25,482 nucleotides of DNA, from assembly GCA_024695725.1 (NCBI GenBank), contig JAILHQ010000024.1, positions 1-25,482 of the forward strand, written 5' to 3'. Positions 1-7,762 of the stretch are shown one piece after another (position 1 is the stretch's first letter; every line of letters begins with the position of its first letter). Both the position numbers and the translations under genes were made by a program. The notes beneath the pieces were generated by a model. It was not told the origin of the DNA and ran no database searches. It worked only from the letters and a program-made list of their open reading frames with translations. The DNA comes from Cyanobacteria bacterium RUI128. GTDB lineage: Bacteria > Cyanobacteriota > Vampirovibrionia > Gastranaerophilales > Gastranaerophilaceae.

Positions 1-95
1 TGACAAATAATCTGTCAGCCGATGAACTGAAAAAAGTCTGCTATGCACACCCGACATACTCTGAAGGTATTATGGAAGGAATTATGACATTATGA
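1..95 (+). CDS. lpdA: Dihydrolipoyl dehydrogenase, C-terminal end (partial)
   Basis: Only the last 30 codons lie in the window (frame beginning at base 3, stop TGA at 93-95). The visible tail contains SADELKKVCYAHPTYSEGIM, which matches the conserved C-terminus of dihydrolipoamide dehydrogenases, where an HPT-x-SE motif supplies the active-site base at the dimer interface. The enzyme re-oxidises the lipoyl arm of 2-oxoacid dehydrogenase and glycine-cleavage complexes. Its stop overlaps the lipA start by four bases (ATGA), so the two genes are translationally coupled and belong to one lipoyl-metabolism operon. The assignment rests on a short tail plus context; the rest of the protein is outside the window. 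Confidence 0.72.
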   Translation, partial: TNNLSADELKKVCYAHPTYSEGIMEGIMTL

Positions 96-955
96 AACGA
101 CTTCCCGATTACCTGAAACGACCTATAATAGATACGGATAAAACCAAAACCGTAAGACGTATCTTAAAAGAAAAACACCTTAATACAGTCTGCGAAGGCG
201 CAAGATGCCCTAACAAAAACGAATGTTATCAGCAGAACACCGCAACATTTTTGATAATGGGTAATATCTGTACACGAAATTGCAAATACTGCAATATCTC
301 AACTTCAAAGCCTGAACCTCTGGACTTGAAAGAGCCAAAACACGTTGCAGAAGCAATATACGACCTCGGTCTTGATTATGCGGTAATCACATCCGTTACC
401 CGTGACGATATCCACGACGGCGGTGCCGAACATTTCGCAAACTGCATAAAAGAAATCAGAAAACTTTCCCCAAACACCAAAATCGAAATTCTTACACCCG
501 ATTTTAGGGCGTGTAGAGGCGAATACAATGAAGATGCCCTGCGCACTATTATAGATTCACATCCTGATGTGTTTAACCATAATATCGAAACCGTCAGAGC
601 AGTCTATAAAACAGCAAGACCGTTAGGGAATTACGACCTGTCACTTTCTGTTCTGAAATATATCAAAGATAACAGTGATATCCCGACAAAATCAGGGTTA
701 ATGATAGGGCTTGGAGAAACAACCGAACAAATTATCGAAACCTTTAAAGATTTAAGAAATATCGGATGTGATATCCTGACCGTTGGGCAATACATTCAAC
801 CATCAAAACAACATCTTGAAGTGAGCAAATATTATAAACTTGAAGAATATGATTTTCTGAAAGAAAAAGCAAAAGAGCTTGGGTTCAAAAAATATCAGAT
901 AGGACCTCTCGTCAGAAGTTCATATCACGCAAAGAAAATAATGTGCGAAAAGTAA
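92..955 (+). CDS. lipA: Lipoyl synthase
   Basis: Radical-SAM enzyme that inserts two sulfur atoms into the octanoyl chain of lipoyl-dependent carrier proteins. Both iron-sulfur cluster signatures are present: the auxiliary-cluster cysteines Cys34, Cys39 and Cys45 (CEGARCPNKNEC) and the radical-SAM CxxxCxxC triad Cys60, Cys64 and Cys67 (CTRNCKYC). The C-terminal RSSY motif (residues 275-278), whose serine ligates the auxiliary cluster, is also present. The length of 287 residues is normal for the family. The start overlaps the stop of the preceding dihydrolipoyl dehydrogenase gene (ATGA), fixing the start and supporting co-expression. A strong hairpin terminator follows directly. No lipB or lplA is visible here, so the source of octanoyl groups is unknown. 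Confidence 0.97.
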   Translation: MKRLPDYLKRPIIDTDKTKTVRRILKEKHLNTVCEGARCPNKNECYQQNTATFLIMGNICTRNCKYCNISTSKPEPLDLKEPKHVAEAIYDLGLDYAVITSVTRDDIHDGGAEHFANCIKEIRKLSPNTKIEILTPDFRACRGEYNEDALRTIIDSHPDVFNHNIETVRAVYKTARPLGNYDLSLSVLKYIKDNSDIPTKSGLMIGLGETTEQIIETFKDLRNIGCDILTVGQYIQPSKQHLEVSKYYKLEEYDFLKEKAKELGFKKYQIGPLVRSSYHAKKIMCEK

Positions 956-956
956 T

Positions 957-990
957 AAAAGTGGTGTCCTTTTCAGGACACCACTTTTTT
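957..990. terminator. Bidirectional terminator between lipA and the DegT aminotransferase gene
   Basis: A perfect hairpin has arms AGTGGTGTCCT and AGGACACCACT and a 4-nt loop (TTTC), with an A run before and a T run after. It therefore works for lipA on the + strand and for the convergent gene at 1013-2131 on the - strand. Confidence 0.92.
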
Positions 991-1012
991 ATCGTATGAG
1001 TTTCATTATTGT

Positions 1013-2131
1013 CTATACTAATGCTTTACTTTCTTCAACCAATTTGATCAAAGTAGAAGCAACTGTTTCTTGTTCTTCTCTTGTCAGTTCAGGGAACATA
1101 GGTAATGACATTACGATTTCAGTATTTCTTTCAGTAATCGGTAATGAACCAACACCCTGACCTAAGTGAGCATTAACTTTTTGCAAGTGAAGAGGAATCG
1201 GATAATATAACATTGCACCGATACCTGCATCATGTAACTTGTTAAAGATTTCATCTCTGTTAGGAACCTTAACTGTGTATTGGTGGTAAACACAATATGT
1301 ATCGTCTAATTCCTTTGGAGTGATAATATCTTCACAGCCTGCGAATAATTCGTTATATATAGCAGCTCTTTCTCTGCGTTTTGTGTTCCATTCGTTGATG
1401 TAAGGAAGTTTAACTCTCAAAATAGCAGACTGAATTTCGTCTAATCTTGAGTTAACACCGATTTCATCATGGTGATAACGAACTGCACCGCCGTGGTTTC
1501 TCAAAGCGATAACTCTGTCTTTAAGGCTTTCTGAATTTGTTGTTAACAAACCGCCGTCGCCCATTGTACCAAGGTTCTTTGTAGGATAGAAGCTGTAACA
1601 TCCGAAGTCGCCGAATGAACCGACTTTTTGTCCTTTGTATGTAGAACCGATAGCCTGGCAGCAGTCTTCGATAACATGTAAGTTATGACGTCTTGCAATA
1701 TCCATAATTCTGTCCATATCACATGGCTGACCATATAAGTGAACAGGGATGATTGCTTTTGTGTTTGGTGTAATTGCTGCTTCGATTTTTGCAGGATCAA
1801 TATTGAAAGTGTCTGCATCAATGTCAACGAAAACAGGTTTTGCACCAACGATACCTATTGCCTCAGCTGTTGCAACAAATGTAAATGCAGTTGTGATAAC
1901 TTCATCACCTGCACCTATATCCAATGCTCTTAAAGCAAGATGTAATGCATCAGTACCTGAGTTTAAACCGATTGTATATTTTACGCCGATATAATCAGCT
2001 AATTCTTGTTCTAAAGCCTTTGTGTTAGCTCCCAAAATATAAGAACCTGAACGCATAACTTCACATACTGCTTTTTCTGCTGCTTCCCCAATTTGTGCAT
2101 ATTGTCTTTTTGAATCGAAAATAGGTATCAT
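1013..2131 (-). CDS. DegT/DnrJ/EryC1/StrS-family sugar aminotransferase
   Basis: PLP-dependent enzyme of the sugar aminotransferase family, which typically makes amino-deoxy sugars on nucleotide carriers for surface glycans. From the chosen start the protein has 372 residues. Visible motifs are the N-terminal RQYAQI region, SGTDALHLAL (phosphate/PLP pocket), the IEDCCQA stretch carrying the PLP-ring aspartate, and FYPTKNLGTMGDGG with the Schiff-base lysine near residue 185. An ATG six codons upstream (2149) is open, but AAAGGA lies about 8 nt before the ATG at 2131, so that start is preferred. The closest relatives I recall are the dTDP-3-amino-3,6-dideoxyhexose aminotransferases (FdtB/QdtB type), but the substrate cannot be read from sequence. 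It stands alone, with no sugar-nucleotide genes adjacent. Confidence 0.93.
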   Translation of the reverse strand: MIPIFDSKRQYAQIGEAAEKAVCEVMRSGSYILGANTKALEQELADYIGVKYTIGLNSGTDALHLALRALDIGAGDEVITTAFTFVATAEAIGIVGAKPVFVDIDADTFNIDPAKIEAAITPNTKAIIPVHLYGQPCDMDRIMDIARRHNLHVIEDCCQAIGSTYKGQKVGSFGDFGCYSFYPTKNLGTMGDGGLLTTNSESLKDRVIALRNHGGAVRYHHDEIGVNSRLDEIQSAILRVKLPYINEWNTKRRERAAIYNELFAGCEDIITPKELDDTYCVYHQYTVKVPNRDEIFNKLHDAGIGAMLYYPIPLHLQKVNAHLGQGVGSLPITERNTEIVMSLPMFPELTREEQETVASTLIKLVEESKALV

Positions 2132-2224
2132 ATATATAATCCTTTCCATTTAAACTATCACTACATTCTAAGTGTAACACGATAAAAATAAACACACGCT
2201 TTTCTTTATATAAACTTAATGCGG

Positions 2225-2410
2225 AGGGGTAAATATGTAGTGATGCTACGCTTACCCGAATAATCCAAGAGGGGTAAATGTATTATTGTCATACTGAGGA
2301 CTGTAATATAGTAAGTCCGAAGTATCTCTTGTGTTTGAGATTCTTCGGCATAAAGCCTCAGAAGGACGGGAATTAAACTTATAATTTTCTACCCCCATAT
2401 ATTTACCCCT
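2225..2410. repeat. MITE-like 186-bp inverted-repeat element with internal hairpins
   Basis: The ends are a perfect 12-bp inverted repeat, AGGGGTAAATAT (2225-2236) and ATATTTACCCCT (2399-2410). AGGGGTAAAT recurs internally at 2270-2279. Two internal palindromes are visible: GGGTAA...TTACCC around 2227-2257, and a long imperfect hairpin at 2288-2368 whose arms pair CTGAGG with CCTCAG and CCGAAGTATCTC with GAGATTCTTCGG (11 of 12). There is no ORF and no clear target-site duplication. It resembles a non-autonomous mobile or dispersed intergenic repeat. Another ATTTACCCCT half-site lies at 22652-22661, next to tRNA-Gly. Confidence 0.55.
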
Positions 2411-2417
2411 ACCCCCC

Positions 2418-2455
2418 AAAAAAAAACCGCTCTGAAAGAGTGGTTTGGAATTTTT
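2418..2455 (-). terminator. Terminator downstream of the DUF4422 gene operon
   Basis: The hairpin ACCGCTCT-GAA-AGAGTGGT (2426-2444) is flanked by an A run (2418-2426, a U-tract on the - strand) and a T run on the + side. On the - strand it would end the transcript from the genes at 2751-6259, about 300 nt after the last stop codon. It may also work in the + direction. Confidence 0.75.
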
Positions 2456-2750
2456 TTACAATTCCTCGTGTGTGTAGAAGGTTAGTGTGTGTAGTTTGTG
2501 TTTGTTATAAAGGTTTGTTTAATTTCGTCTTATGTATATATAAAGTTTTTGGCTTTATACAGATTTCAGGCTTACCGTTTATCGTTACATCTGTTTACAA
2601 CATAGTGCAAAGCAGCTTAAACAAGCCGTTAAGACAAATTAAATCATTGGATAAATGTATTTCTTAATATATCCCCCGTACTCTCAGTTTAATTCATGTT
2701 TCAGAACTCTACAACCCTAAAAACAAAGAGATTTTACAAAATTTAATGAA
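2456..2750. other. Long 3' gap between the DUF4422 gene and its terminator
   Basis: About 300 nt without a convincing gene. A 75-codon + strand frame exists (2440-2667), but it starts inside the terminator hairpin, has no ribosome site and is rich in Cys, Val and Phe. GTGTGTGTAG is repeated twice (2468-2477 and 2485-2494). If the operon terminates only at 2418-2455, this is a long 3' UTR or hides a small RNA; I recognise no known RNA family. Confidence 0.4.
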
Positions 2751-3500
2751 CTACTCTGACAGCATAGCGGTAGGGTATTCTTTATATCTCAGGTTTTTGT
2801 TATTGATAAGATAGTTAAAATAAATATTGTTCAGTCTTTCCGATAAAAACCCGTTTATTCTTGGGGATTTTTCCTGACCTGTTCCTTCCATATATTTGTC
2901 ATAGGCAGACAGAACATCAAAAAGCCAGGCGGCATAGTCATCAAACACAGGTTTTCTTGCAATAAGCATGTTCCAGAACCATACCTGTTTGTTGGTTTTT
3001 ATTCTGTCAACCTCGACAGACATTTCAGGATATGTTTTTGCTATGTAATCCATTACATAATCAAGCGACCTACCGTCATGGTTAAAAAGAAACTGGTGAT
3101 ATATTGAGGGTTCATCCAAAGTCATTCTGTGCGGCAGGATAACATCTGTATCTTTCAGAATTTCCGACAAATTTTCTTCTGTTGCGCCAAACGGGAAATC
3201 ATCAGTCCCGTCAAAATCAAACAGCCTTCTGTAATGAACAAGCCCTACATATTCTGATTTTACATTCTTCCATATCCAGTAGGTTGCCGTTAATTCACAG
3301 TAGTATGGATTCAGTTTTGAGATATTATCCCCAGTATTATCGCCGGGCATCTGTTCTGACAGCCATTTCATTTTAAGAGCATTCTCTTCATTTTCCGTAT
3401 CTAAAGAATCACGTCCGACATGCAAAGGTTCAAGCACCTCATTTTTCAAAAGATAGAACGGTTTATGATAAGCAACGAAAATGTTTATTTTATCTGACAC
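2751..3500 (-). CDS. DUF4422-family glycosyltransferase-like protein
   Basis: The protein matches the DUF4422 family, found in capsule and LPS gene clusters and generally treated as glycosyltransferases. Signature stretches are IFVAYHKP at the N-terminus, ELTATYWIWKN, YVGLVHYRRLF, DVILPHR, the WFWNMLIARK block and NGFLSERLNN near the end. A frame from TTG at 3524 is open, but GTG at 3500 gives the typical N-terminus (MSDKINIFVAYHKP) and has GGAG about 10 nt upstream, so it is preferred; the product is 249 residues. It overlaps the end of murI by 11 bases, placing it third in an operon with the murein amidase and murI. There is no signal peptide or membrane helix, so it is probably a cytoplasmic enzyme acting on nucleotide sugars. 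Confidence 0.85.
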   Translation of the reverse strand: MSDKINIFVAYHKPFYLLKNEVLEPLHVGRDSLDTENEENALKMKWLSEQMPGDNTGDNISKLNPYYCELTATYWIWKNVKSEYVGLVHYRRLFDFDGTDDFPFGATEENLSEILKDTDVILPHRMTLDEPSIYHQFLFNHDGRSLDYVMDYIAKTYPEMSVEVDRIKTNKQVWFWNMLIARKPVFDDYAAWLFDVLSAYDKYMEGTGQEKSPRINGFLSERLNNIYFNYLINNKNLRYKEYPTAMLSE

Positions 3501-4308
3501 TTGAAATTTTCTCCGACTCCACAAGTTTCACATTTTCAACTTTATAAAACATGCCTGATGCAGACTTAAAATTCTCAGGGTTTGCACTTACAAAAAATTC
3601 CTCTGAACCCTTTGAAGCCTGTGGGTTCAGCAAATCTGATTTCTCAAGATCCGATTTTATGTATTCAACAAAATATTGAGAAGGATCAATAAACATTTCC
3701 CTTGGTGCAAATTCTGACAATATATCAAGCAGATAAGGATAATGAGTACATCCGAGAACAATCTTTTCAGGCTTGTTCTTCATCATCTGCTCTAAATCGT
3801 TTTTGATAATCTCTATATTTTCAGGTTTTGAGCCTGAATTTGATTCAACTATATTAACCCATTCAGGACAGGCGTGAGGAAATATTTCCATATCTGAATT
3901 ATATTTTTTGATTTCAGACTCATACACTCCCGAATTTATTGTTGAAACTGTTGCAAAAATACCTAATCTTTTAATCTTTAGTCCTGCCAAAATTTTTGCG
4001 CATGACTGGATAACGGGATAAATTTTAAAATCGTACTCATCTTTTATAACGGGATAAGTTGATGCAGAAGTTGTGTTACATGCCATGACAACAGCTTTCA
4101 CATCCTGTTCTTTAAAGAAATCGAAAACTCTTCTTGAATAGCCAATTAGCTGTTCTTTAGTTTTACTGCCGTACGGCGAATTTTTCAGATCACCAAAAAA
4201 GATACAGTCTTCCGTATCAAGAATTTTTCGGAACTTTGAATATACGGTCAGTCCGCCGACACCGGAATCACAAAAACCTATTTTTTTATTTTTTTCTTTT
4301 TCCCCCAT
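3490..4308 (-). CDS. murI: Glutamate racemase
   Basis: Converts L-glutamate to D-glutamate for peptidoglycan, using two cysteines as acid/base pair. Both are visible: Cys77 in ACNTTSA and Cys187 in GCTHYP. The N-terminal GFCDSGVGGLTV substrate motif and the FFGDLKNSPYG loop are also present. The length of 272 residues is usual. It begins 10 nt after the stop of the amidase gene and overlaps the DUF4422 gene, so three envelope genes share one transcript. The N-terminus is Lys/Glu-rich (MGEKEKNKK) and may be a few residues longer than in homologues. No missing catalytic residues are seen. Confidence 0.96.
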   Translation of the reverse strand: MGEKEKNKKIGFCDSGVGGLTVYSKFRKILDTEDCIFFGDLKNSPYGSKTKEQLIGYSRRVFDFFKEQDVKAVVMACNTTSASTYPVIKDEYDFKIYPVIQSCAKILAGLKIKRLGIFATVSTINSGVYESEIKKYNSDMEIFPHACPEWVNIVESNSGSKPENIEIIKNDLEQMMKNKPEKIVLGCTHYPYLLDILSEFAPREMFIDPSQYFVEYIKSDLEKSDLLNPQASKGSEEFFVSANPENFKSASGMFYKVENVKLVESEKISSVR

Positions 4309-4318
4309 AGAGTTTTCT

Positions 4319-6259
4319 TTACCTGTTATTTTTCAAATATTCTATAATGCCGTCGGCAATACCCTCTGCAGTAGTCTGCTGTCTTTGATTGGTTATAAGT
4401 TCGTTTCTTTCGGCCGTATTTGAAATGAACCCGATTTCAACCAAAATAGCCGGTACCGTAGTATGATTTATAACATAAAAACGTGATTTGAACAAACCTC
4501 TGTTCGTTGTGTGACTTATCTTTTTAGTAAGATTTCTGTGAACATAATCGGCAAGCTCAAGACTGTTATCATGGTAGTAATGAGTTTCTATACCGCGAGG
4601 GTTTTCCGAGTTACATGAGTTCACGTGTATGCTGACAAACAGTGCAGGGTTTATTCCTTCGGTAAATATTGTTCTGTCCTCTAACGATACGTAGGTATCG
4701 TCTGTACGTGTCATATAAACTTTGTAACCTTTCTTTTGAAGGATATTTTGTACTTTTTTGGATACTTCCATTGTTATATCTTTTTCAAAGATATTATCTC
4801 TCAGGGCACCGCAGTCTTTTCCGCCATGACCCGCATCTATAACTATTACTTTTGAATTTTTCTCTCTGGTATATTTCGGTGACGAAGTAATTGCACCTTC
4901 TTTTTTTGTAAGTTCTTTTATCTGGGCTTCTGTCAGAACAGGCTCAACATGTTTTGTTTCACATGTGATTTTAAAAACTTTTCCGTCAGGTGAAATATAT
5001 GTACTTATATTTTCTCTGTCCTGTTCGGGCAGGCTGACCCTCATGCCTGTTGTAAGCAGATGGATAGACAAATCTGAATACGGGGTATTTTTCTTTGCAG
5101 AATTAAAACTGTTATCGTTATATTTTTCCGCGTTCAGAAAATAGATAAACAAATATTCCGAAGTCCTTTTTATTGCATAACAGAGCGGTTTATCAAACTC
5201 AAAGATAAAGTTTTCCTGTTTGTTTGATTTTTGGAAATTAAACTTAACTATGTTTGCTTTTTTGTCGGGAAGATGTGTTGTCAGTATATTTTTCGGGTTT
5301 GCCATGTACATGGTCTGACTGTCGGGGTTAAAGACGGGAATATACTGTGCCGCCGTCTCAGATGTAATAACCATACGGGTAGTATTTGGGTTAAACTGTG
5401 CGACCTTCAGTTTATCACCGTTAACCAGAGCAATTTCCGTATTATGCAAATCGGGATTTACCGTAGTATTTGGCATGTCATAAACAACACGCATCGGGTT
5501 TGGCAGAAGGAACGGTTTCTGAACAGTCGTCGTACCTACCCCAACAAGTCTGAAGAGATTATCTACAGCCTTTGCTTCCGCAAGATAATACTTACTTCTG
5601 AGCTTATTATTTTTTGACAAATCTTCAATAACTACATCCGTATAGACTTCCTCGTTATTGGCAGTCGAATTTGCAAATGCCTGATTTATTTCATTCATGG
5701 ATTTTGAATTTACGTTAGAAACATTAACAACCGGGTTTTGTTGCTTATTCACAGTTTTCTTTGTTACCATAAGGGTTTCTTTATAATCTTTTGAATAAGC
5801 ATCCGATTCTCTGTACGTATTGACATAGTAGTTCATGTTATACGGCTGAAGCGGTGTAATCGTGATAATCAGATTATTGTTGATATTACCTATTTTCAGA
5901 TTTTCAAGATTAAAGTTATCCTTAAAAATCAGGGTAATCTTTGTACTTTTGCCGTCACGTTTTATTGTGAAATCCTTCAGATTTCCTTCCGAAAAATTCA
6001 TTTCATCAGGCTGAACATCAAACGATGAATTAACCAATTCAAGCTCAACACCGTTAACATTCTCTATTTTTGAATATTTTAAATCATTTGTAATTACACT
6101 CTGAGGGGAAGTTTTGATTGGTATAAAGATAATAGAATTTGAAATATCAAACTTAACGGGTTTAATTTTATAAACTTCAGCACAATTTGCATGACTAAAC
6201 GCAAACGAAGTCATGAAAAACAATAGTAGTATAAAAATGTTTCTTAATATGGTTTTCAC
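4319..6259 (-). CDS. N-acetylmuramoyl-L-alanine amidase (AMIN + Amidase_3)
   Basis: Secreted zinc amidase that cleaves the bond between MurNAc and the stem peptide, acting in cell separation and wall turnover. Residues 1-27 form a signal peptide (basic start, hydrophobic FILLLFFMTSFAFS, cut near NCA/E). Residues about 30-440 are AMIN-like beta-rich repeats that target murein; the clearest copy is about 232-325, and 335-385 looks like another. Residues 469-646 are Amidase_3: zinc ligands His478 (DAGHGG), Glu492 and His545 (SIHVNS), and catalytic Glu608 (ILVEIGF). The start codon is GTG with only a weak ribosome site; a six-codon reading frame ends 3 nt before it. At 646 residues it is long for the family because of the AMIN part. 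First gene of the operon with murI. Confidence 0.95.
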   Translation of the reverse strand: MKTILRNIFILLLFFMTSFAFSHANCAEVYKIKPVKFDISNSIIFIPIKTSPQSVITNDLKYSKIENVNGVELELVNSSFDVQPDEMNFSEGNLKDFTIKRDGKSTKITLIFKDNFNLENLKIGNINNNLIITITPLQPYNMNYYVNTYRESDAYSKDYKETLMVTKKTVNKQQNPVVNVSNVNSKSMNEINQAFANSTANNEEVYTDVVIEDLSKNNKLRSKYYLAEAKAVDNLFRLVGVGTTTVQKPFLLPNPMRVVYDMPNTTVNPDLHNTEIALVNGDKLKVAQFNPNTTRMVITSETAAQYIPVFNPDSQTMYMANPKNILTTHLPDKKANIVKFNFQKSNKQENFIFEFDKPLCYAIKRTSEYLFIYFLNAEKYNDNSFNSAKKNTPYSDLSIHLLTTGMRVSLPEQDRENISTYISPDGKVFKITCETKHVEPVLTEAQIKELTKKEGAITSSPKYTREKNSKVIVIDAGHGGKDCGALRDNIFEKDITMEVSKKVQNILQKKGYKVYMTRTDDTYVSLEDRTIFTEGINPALFVSIHVNSCNSENPRGIETHYYHDNSLELADYVHRNLTKKISHTTNRGLFKSRFYVINHTTVPAILVEIGFISNTAERNELITNQRQQTTAEGIADGIIEYLKNNR

Positions 6260-6262
6260 TAA

Positions 6263-6283
6263 CTAGCAACCCACTCTTCCCAT
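6263..6283 (-). other. Six-codon leader reading frame before the amidase gene
   Basis: ATG at 6283 reads MGRVGC and stops at TAG (6265-6263). Three bases later the amidase GTG begins. The predicted transcription start (about 6283, from the -10 at 6295-6290) falls on or next to this ATG, so it could be a leaderless micro-ORF feeding reinitiation at the GTG. The idea is inferred from spacing alone. Confidence 0.25.
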
Positions 6284-6289
6284 AATTAT

Positions 6290-6298
6290 TTTATAACA
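6290..6298 (-). promoter_or_regulatory. Extended -10 promoter of the amidase-murI operon
   Basis: Reading the - strand, TGTTATAAA matches an extended -10 (TGN followed by TATAAA). It places a start near 6283, about 24 nt before the GTG. Confidence 0.45.
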
Positions 6299-6509
6299 AA
6301 CACCCGAAAAAATCTCGTAATTTACATTTTTTCATGTTTAAAACTAATACAAAGTGTCTAATTTACACTTAAAAATGCATTAAATGGTGTATTTTTCCCA
6401 AAATTATACGATAATTTAAAACCCCTGCATATACCTAAAACACTGTACTTGACACCGTTTTGAGATTTTGTCAAGCAAAAAATTATTGTAAAATTTTGCG
6501 ATTTTTTAT
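6299..6509. promoter_or_regulatory. Divergent intergenic region with stacked inverted repeats
   Basis: Non-coding and very AT-rich. Inverted repeats visible: AAGTGT/ACACTT (6352-6357 and 6365-6370), CTTGACA/TGTCAAG with a 14-nt spacer (6448-6454 and 6469-6475), and GCAAAA/TTTTGC (6475-6480 and 6494-6499). These could be operators for the winged-helix gene or the amidase operon. TTGACA inside the second repeat has no -10 at the right distance. Confidence 0.4.
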
Positions 6510-6538
6510 TTGCAAAAAATATTTTTTTTTGTTAGTAT
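6510..6538 (+). promoter_or_regulatory. Promoter of the winged-helix gene
   Basis: TTGCAA (6510-6515), 17-nt spacer, TAGTAT (6533-6538), with TG just before it (TGT-TAGTAT, extended -10). The start would be near 6545, about 47 nt before the ATG. Confidence 0.55.
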
Positions 6539-6591
6539 GTACTTATACGAAATAAATTCAACAGTGTTCAAAAAACAACAAGGAGAAAAAA

Positions 6592-6810
6592 ATGAAATCA
6601 AATTTAGAAATGCAAGACCAAATTATTGAATCAGCTGGTATGATCTACAACTACTTATCATCAAAAGGTGAAGTTACTTTAAACAAAATGTCTAAAGATT
6701 TAGACTTAGAACAAAACATGATTTCTATGGGTCTTGGTTGGTTATCAAGAGAAGATAAATTATCTTACACAAGAAAACCAAAATCTGTTACTGTTAGATT
6801 ACATTCTTAA
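6592..6810 (+). CDS. Small winged helix-turn-helix protein (DUF2582-like)
   Basis: A 72-residue protein made of one winged-helix domain: helix IIESAGMIYNYLSSKG, helix EVTLNKMSKDLDL, recognition helix EQNMISMGLGWLSREDK, and a wing (LSYTRKPKSVTVRL). The pattern matches the DUF2582 winged-helix family as I recall it, whose function is not established; such proteins may bind nucleic acid. A strong AAGGAG lies 7 nt before the ATG. Codon choice is very restricted (TTA, AAA, TCA, GGT), as in highly expressed genes of AT-rich genomes. It is monocistronic, with its own promoter upstream and a hairpin terminator downstream, behind an intergenic region rich in inverted repeats, so it may be an abundant, self-regulated DNA-binding protein. 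Confidence 0.8.
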   Translation: MKSNLEMQDQIIESAGMIYNYLSSKGEVTLNKMSKDLDLEQNMISMGLGWLSREDKLSYTRKPKSVTVRLHS

Positions 6811-6830
6811 TTTATGTAAAAAGATTTGAT

Positions 6831-6862
6831 AAAAAAGCAAGGATGAAACGCCTTGCTTTTTT
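6831..6862. terminator. Bidirectional terminator after the winged-helix gene
   Basis: AAAAAAGCAAGG and CCTTGCTTTTTT pair around an 8-nt loop. The A and T runs on both sides allow it to serve the winged-helix gene (+) and the convergent MgtC-like gene (-). Confidence 0.88.
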
Positions 6863-6921
6863 GTTTGTATTATAAATTTTCAAACTACGGGCTAATCATA
6901 TAATCGCCCTGCAATTACATC

Positions 6922-7662
6922 CTACTTAACTTCATTAACCGTATCGATAGAAATTGATTCAATACCTTCAAGCGTGCCTAATTTGTCATAAATATACTGA
7001 ACAGGACGCTTGCTTACAACTTCAACCACAATAGAAAATTTTGTCATTTCAGGATTTTCGACAAGCTTGTGCATTTTGAGTGCATCAACCGTTTTGAAGT
7101 TTGAAACAATATAATTTCTTATTGTGTCAACATTTTCATTATGAGAATGAAGGTTGATTTTCAGTCTTCTGATATTTTTTGAGCATCTGTTCAGAACTCT
7201 TCTTTCAAAAACTCTTATCAGAGTAAGAACGGCAACAGAAAGAATTGATGAAACTATTGCCAAACCGTACATGCCTGATCCGCAAGCCATACCAATACTT
7301 GCAGCCATAAACAGCGTTGCCGCCGTTGTAAGCCCAAAGACCGTAGGGCCGTTTCTCAGTACGGTTCCCGCACCGATAAAACCGATACCGGTAACAACCT
7401 GTGCCGCAACACGAGCCGTATCTCTGACACCTGTCGGGTTATAGCCTTCTATTTGCCAGTCAACAAGTTCAGGGAAACCGTATATTGAAATTATTGTAAA
7501 TACACACGCACCCAAACATACCAAAATATGTGTTCTTAAACCGGCATATTTGTTTGTGATTTCTCTTTCAAAACCGAGGATGAAGCCTAAACAAATTGCG
7601 ACTAACACTCTCAGGCTTATATCAAAGTTAAAACTTGTAAATAAAGCTCCTATATCCGTCAT
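6922..7662 (-). CDS. MgtC/SapB-family inner-membrane protein
   Basis: The N-terminal part has the MgtC family pattern: LVAICLGFILGFERE, AGLRTHILVCLGAC, a DTARVAAQVVTGIGFIGAG block with the conserved Arg and glycines, and TTAATLFMAASIGMACG. Together they form about four to five membrane helices within residues 1-155. The C-terminal part (about 160-246) is a soluble ACT-like domain (LKINLHSHNENVDTIRNY...). Members are linked to magnesium limitation, and in pathogens MgtC modulates F1Fo-ATP synthase; the role here is not shown. An upstream in-frame ATG at 7674 (MERI) contains the ribosome site itself (ATGGAGAGAATTATG), so the start is placed at 7662, giving 246 residues. It is monocistronic and convergent with the winged-helix gene. 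Confidence 0.9.
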   Translation of the reverse strand: MTDIGALFTSFNFDISLRVLVAICLGFILGFEREITNKYAGLRTHILVCLGACVFTIISIYGFPELVDWQIEGYNPTGVRDTARVAAQVVTGIGFIGAGTVLRNGPTVFGLTTAATLFMAASIGMACGSGMYGLAIVSSILSVAVLTLIRVFERRVLNRCSKNIRRLKINLHSHNENVDTIRNYIVSNFKTVDALKMHKLVENPEMTKFSIVVEVVSKRPVQYIYDKLGTLEGIESISIDTVNEVK

Positions 7663-7691
7663 AATTCTCTCCATTTAATAACTCTCTTTCT

Positions 7692-7700
7692 ATAATATCA
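7692..7700 (-). promoter_or_regulatory. Extended -10 of the MgtC-like gene
   Basis: On the - strand TGATATTAT (TGN + TATTAT) lies about 30 nt before the chosen ATG, with GGAG in between. No good -35 is visible. Confidence 0.5.
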
Positions 7701-7762
7701 GATACAAATCATTGAGTAAAGTATAAGACAGTTGGGTAAATTATTTGTAAAAAAGTTGATAA

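Noticed and set aside
1543..1848. 101-codon - strand frame inside the aminotransferase gene
   Set aside because: Out-of-frame shadow of the DegT-family gene with no family resemblance.
2440..2667. 75-codon + strand frame rich in Val, Cys and Phe
   Set aside because: It begins in a terminator hairpin, lacks a ribosome site, and its composition reflects GTGTGT repeats.
6449..6454. Perfect TTGACA as a -35 box
   Set aside because: No -10 lies 16-18 nt downstream; the hexamer is better explained as half of the CTTGACA/TGTCAAG inverted repeat.
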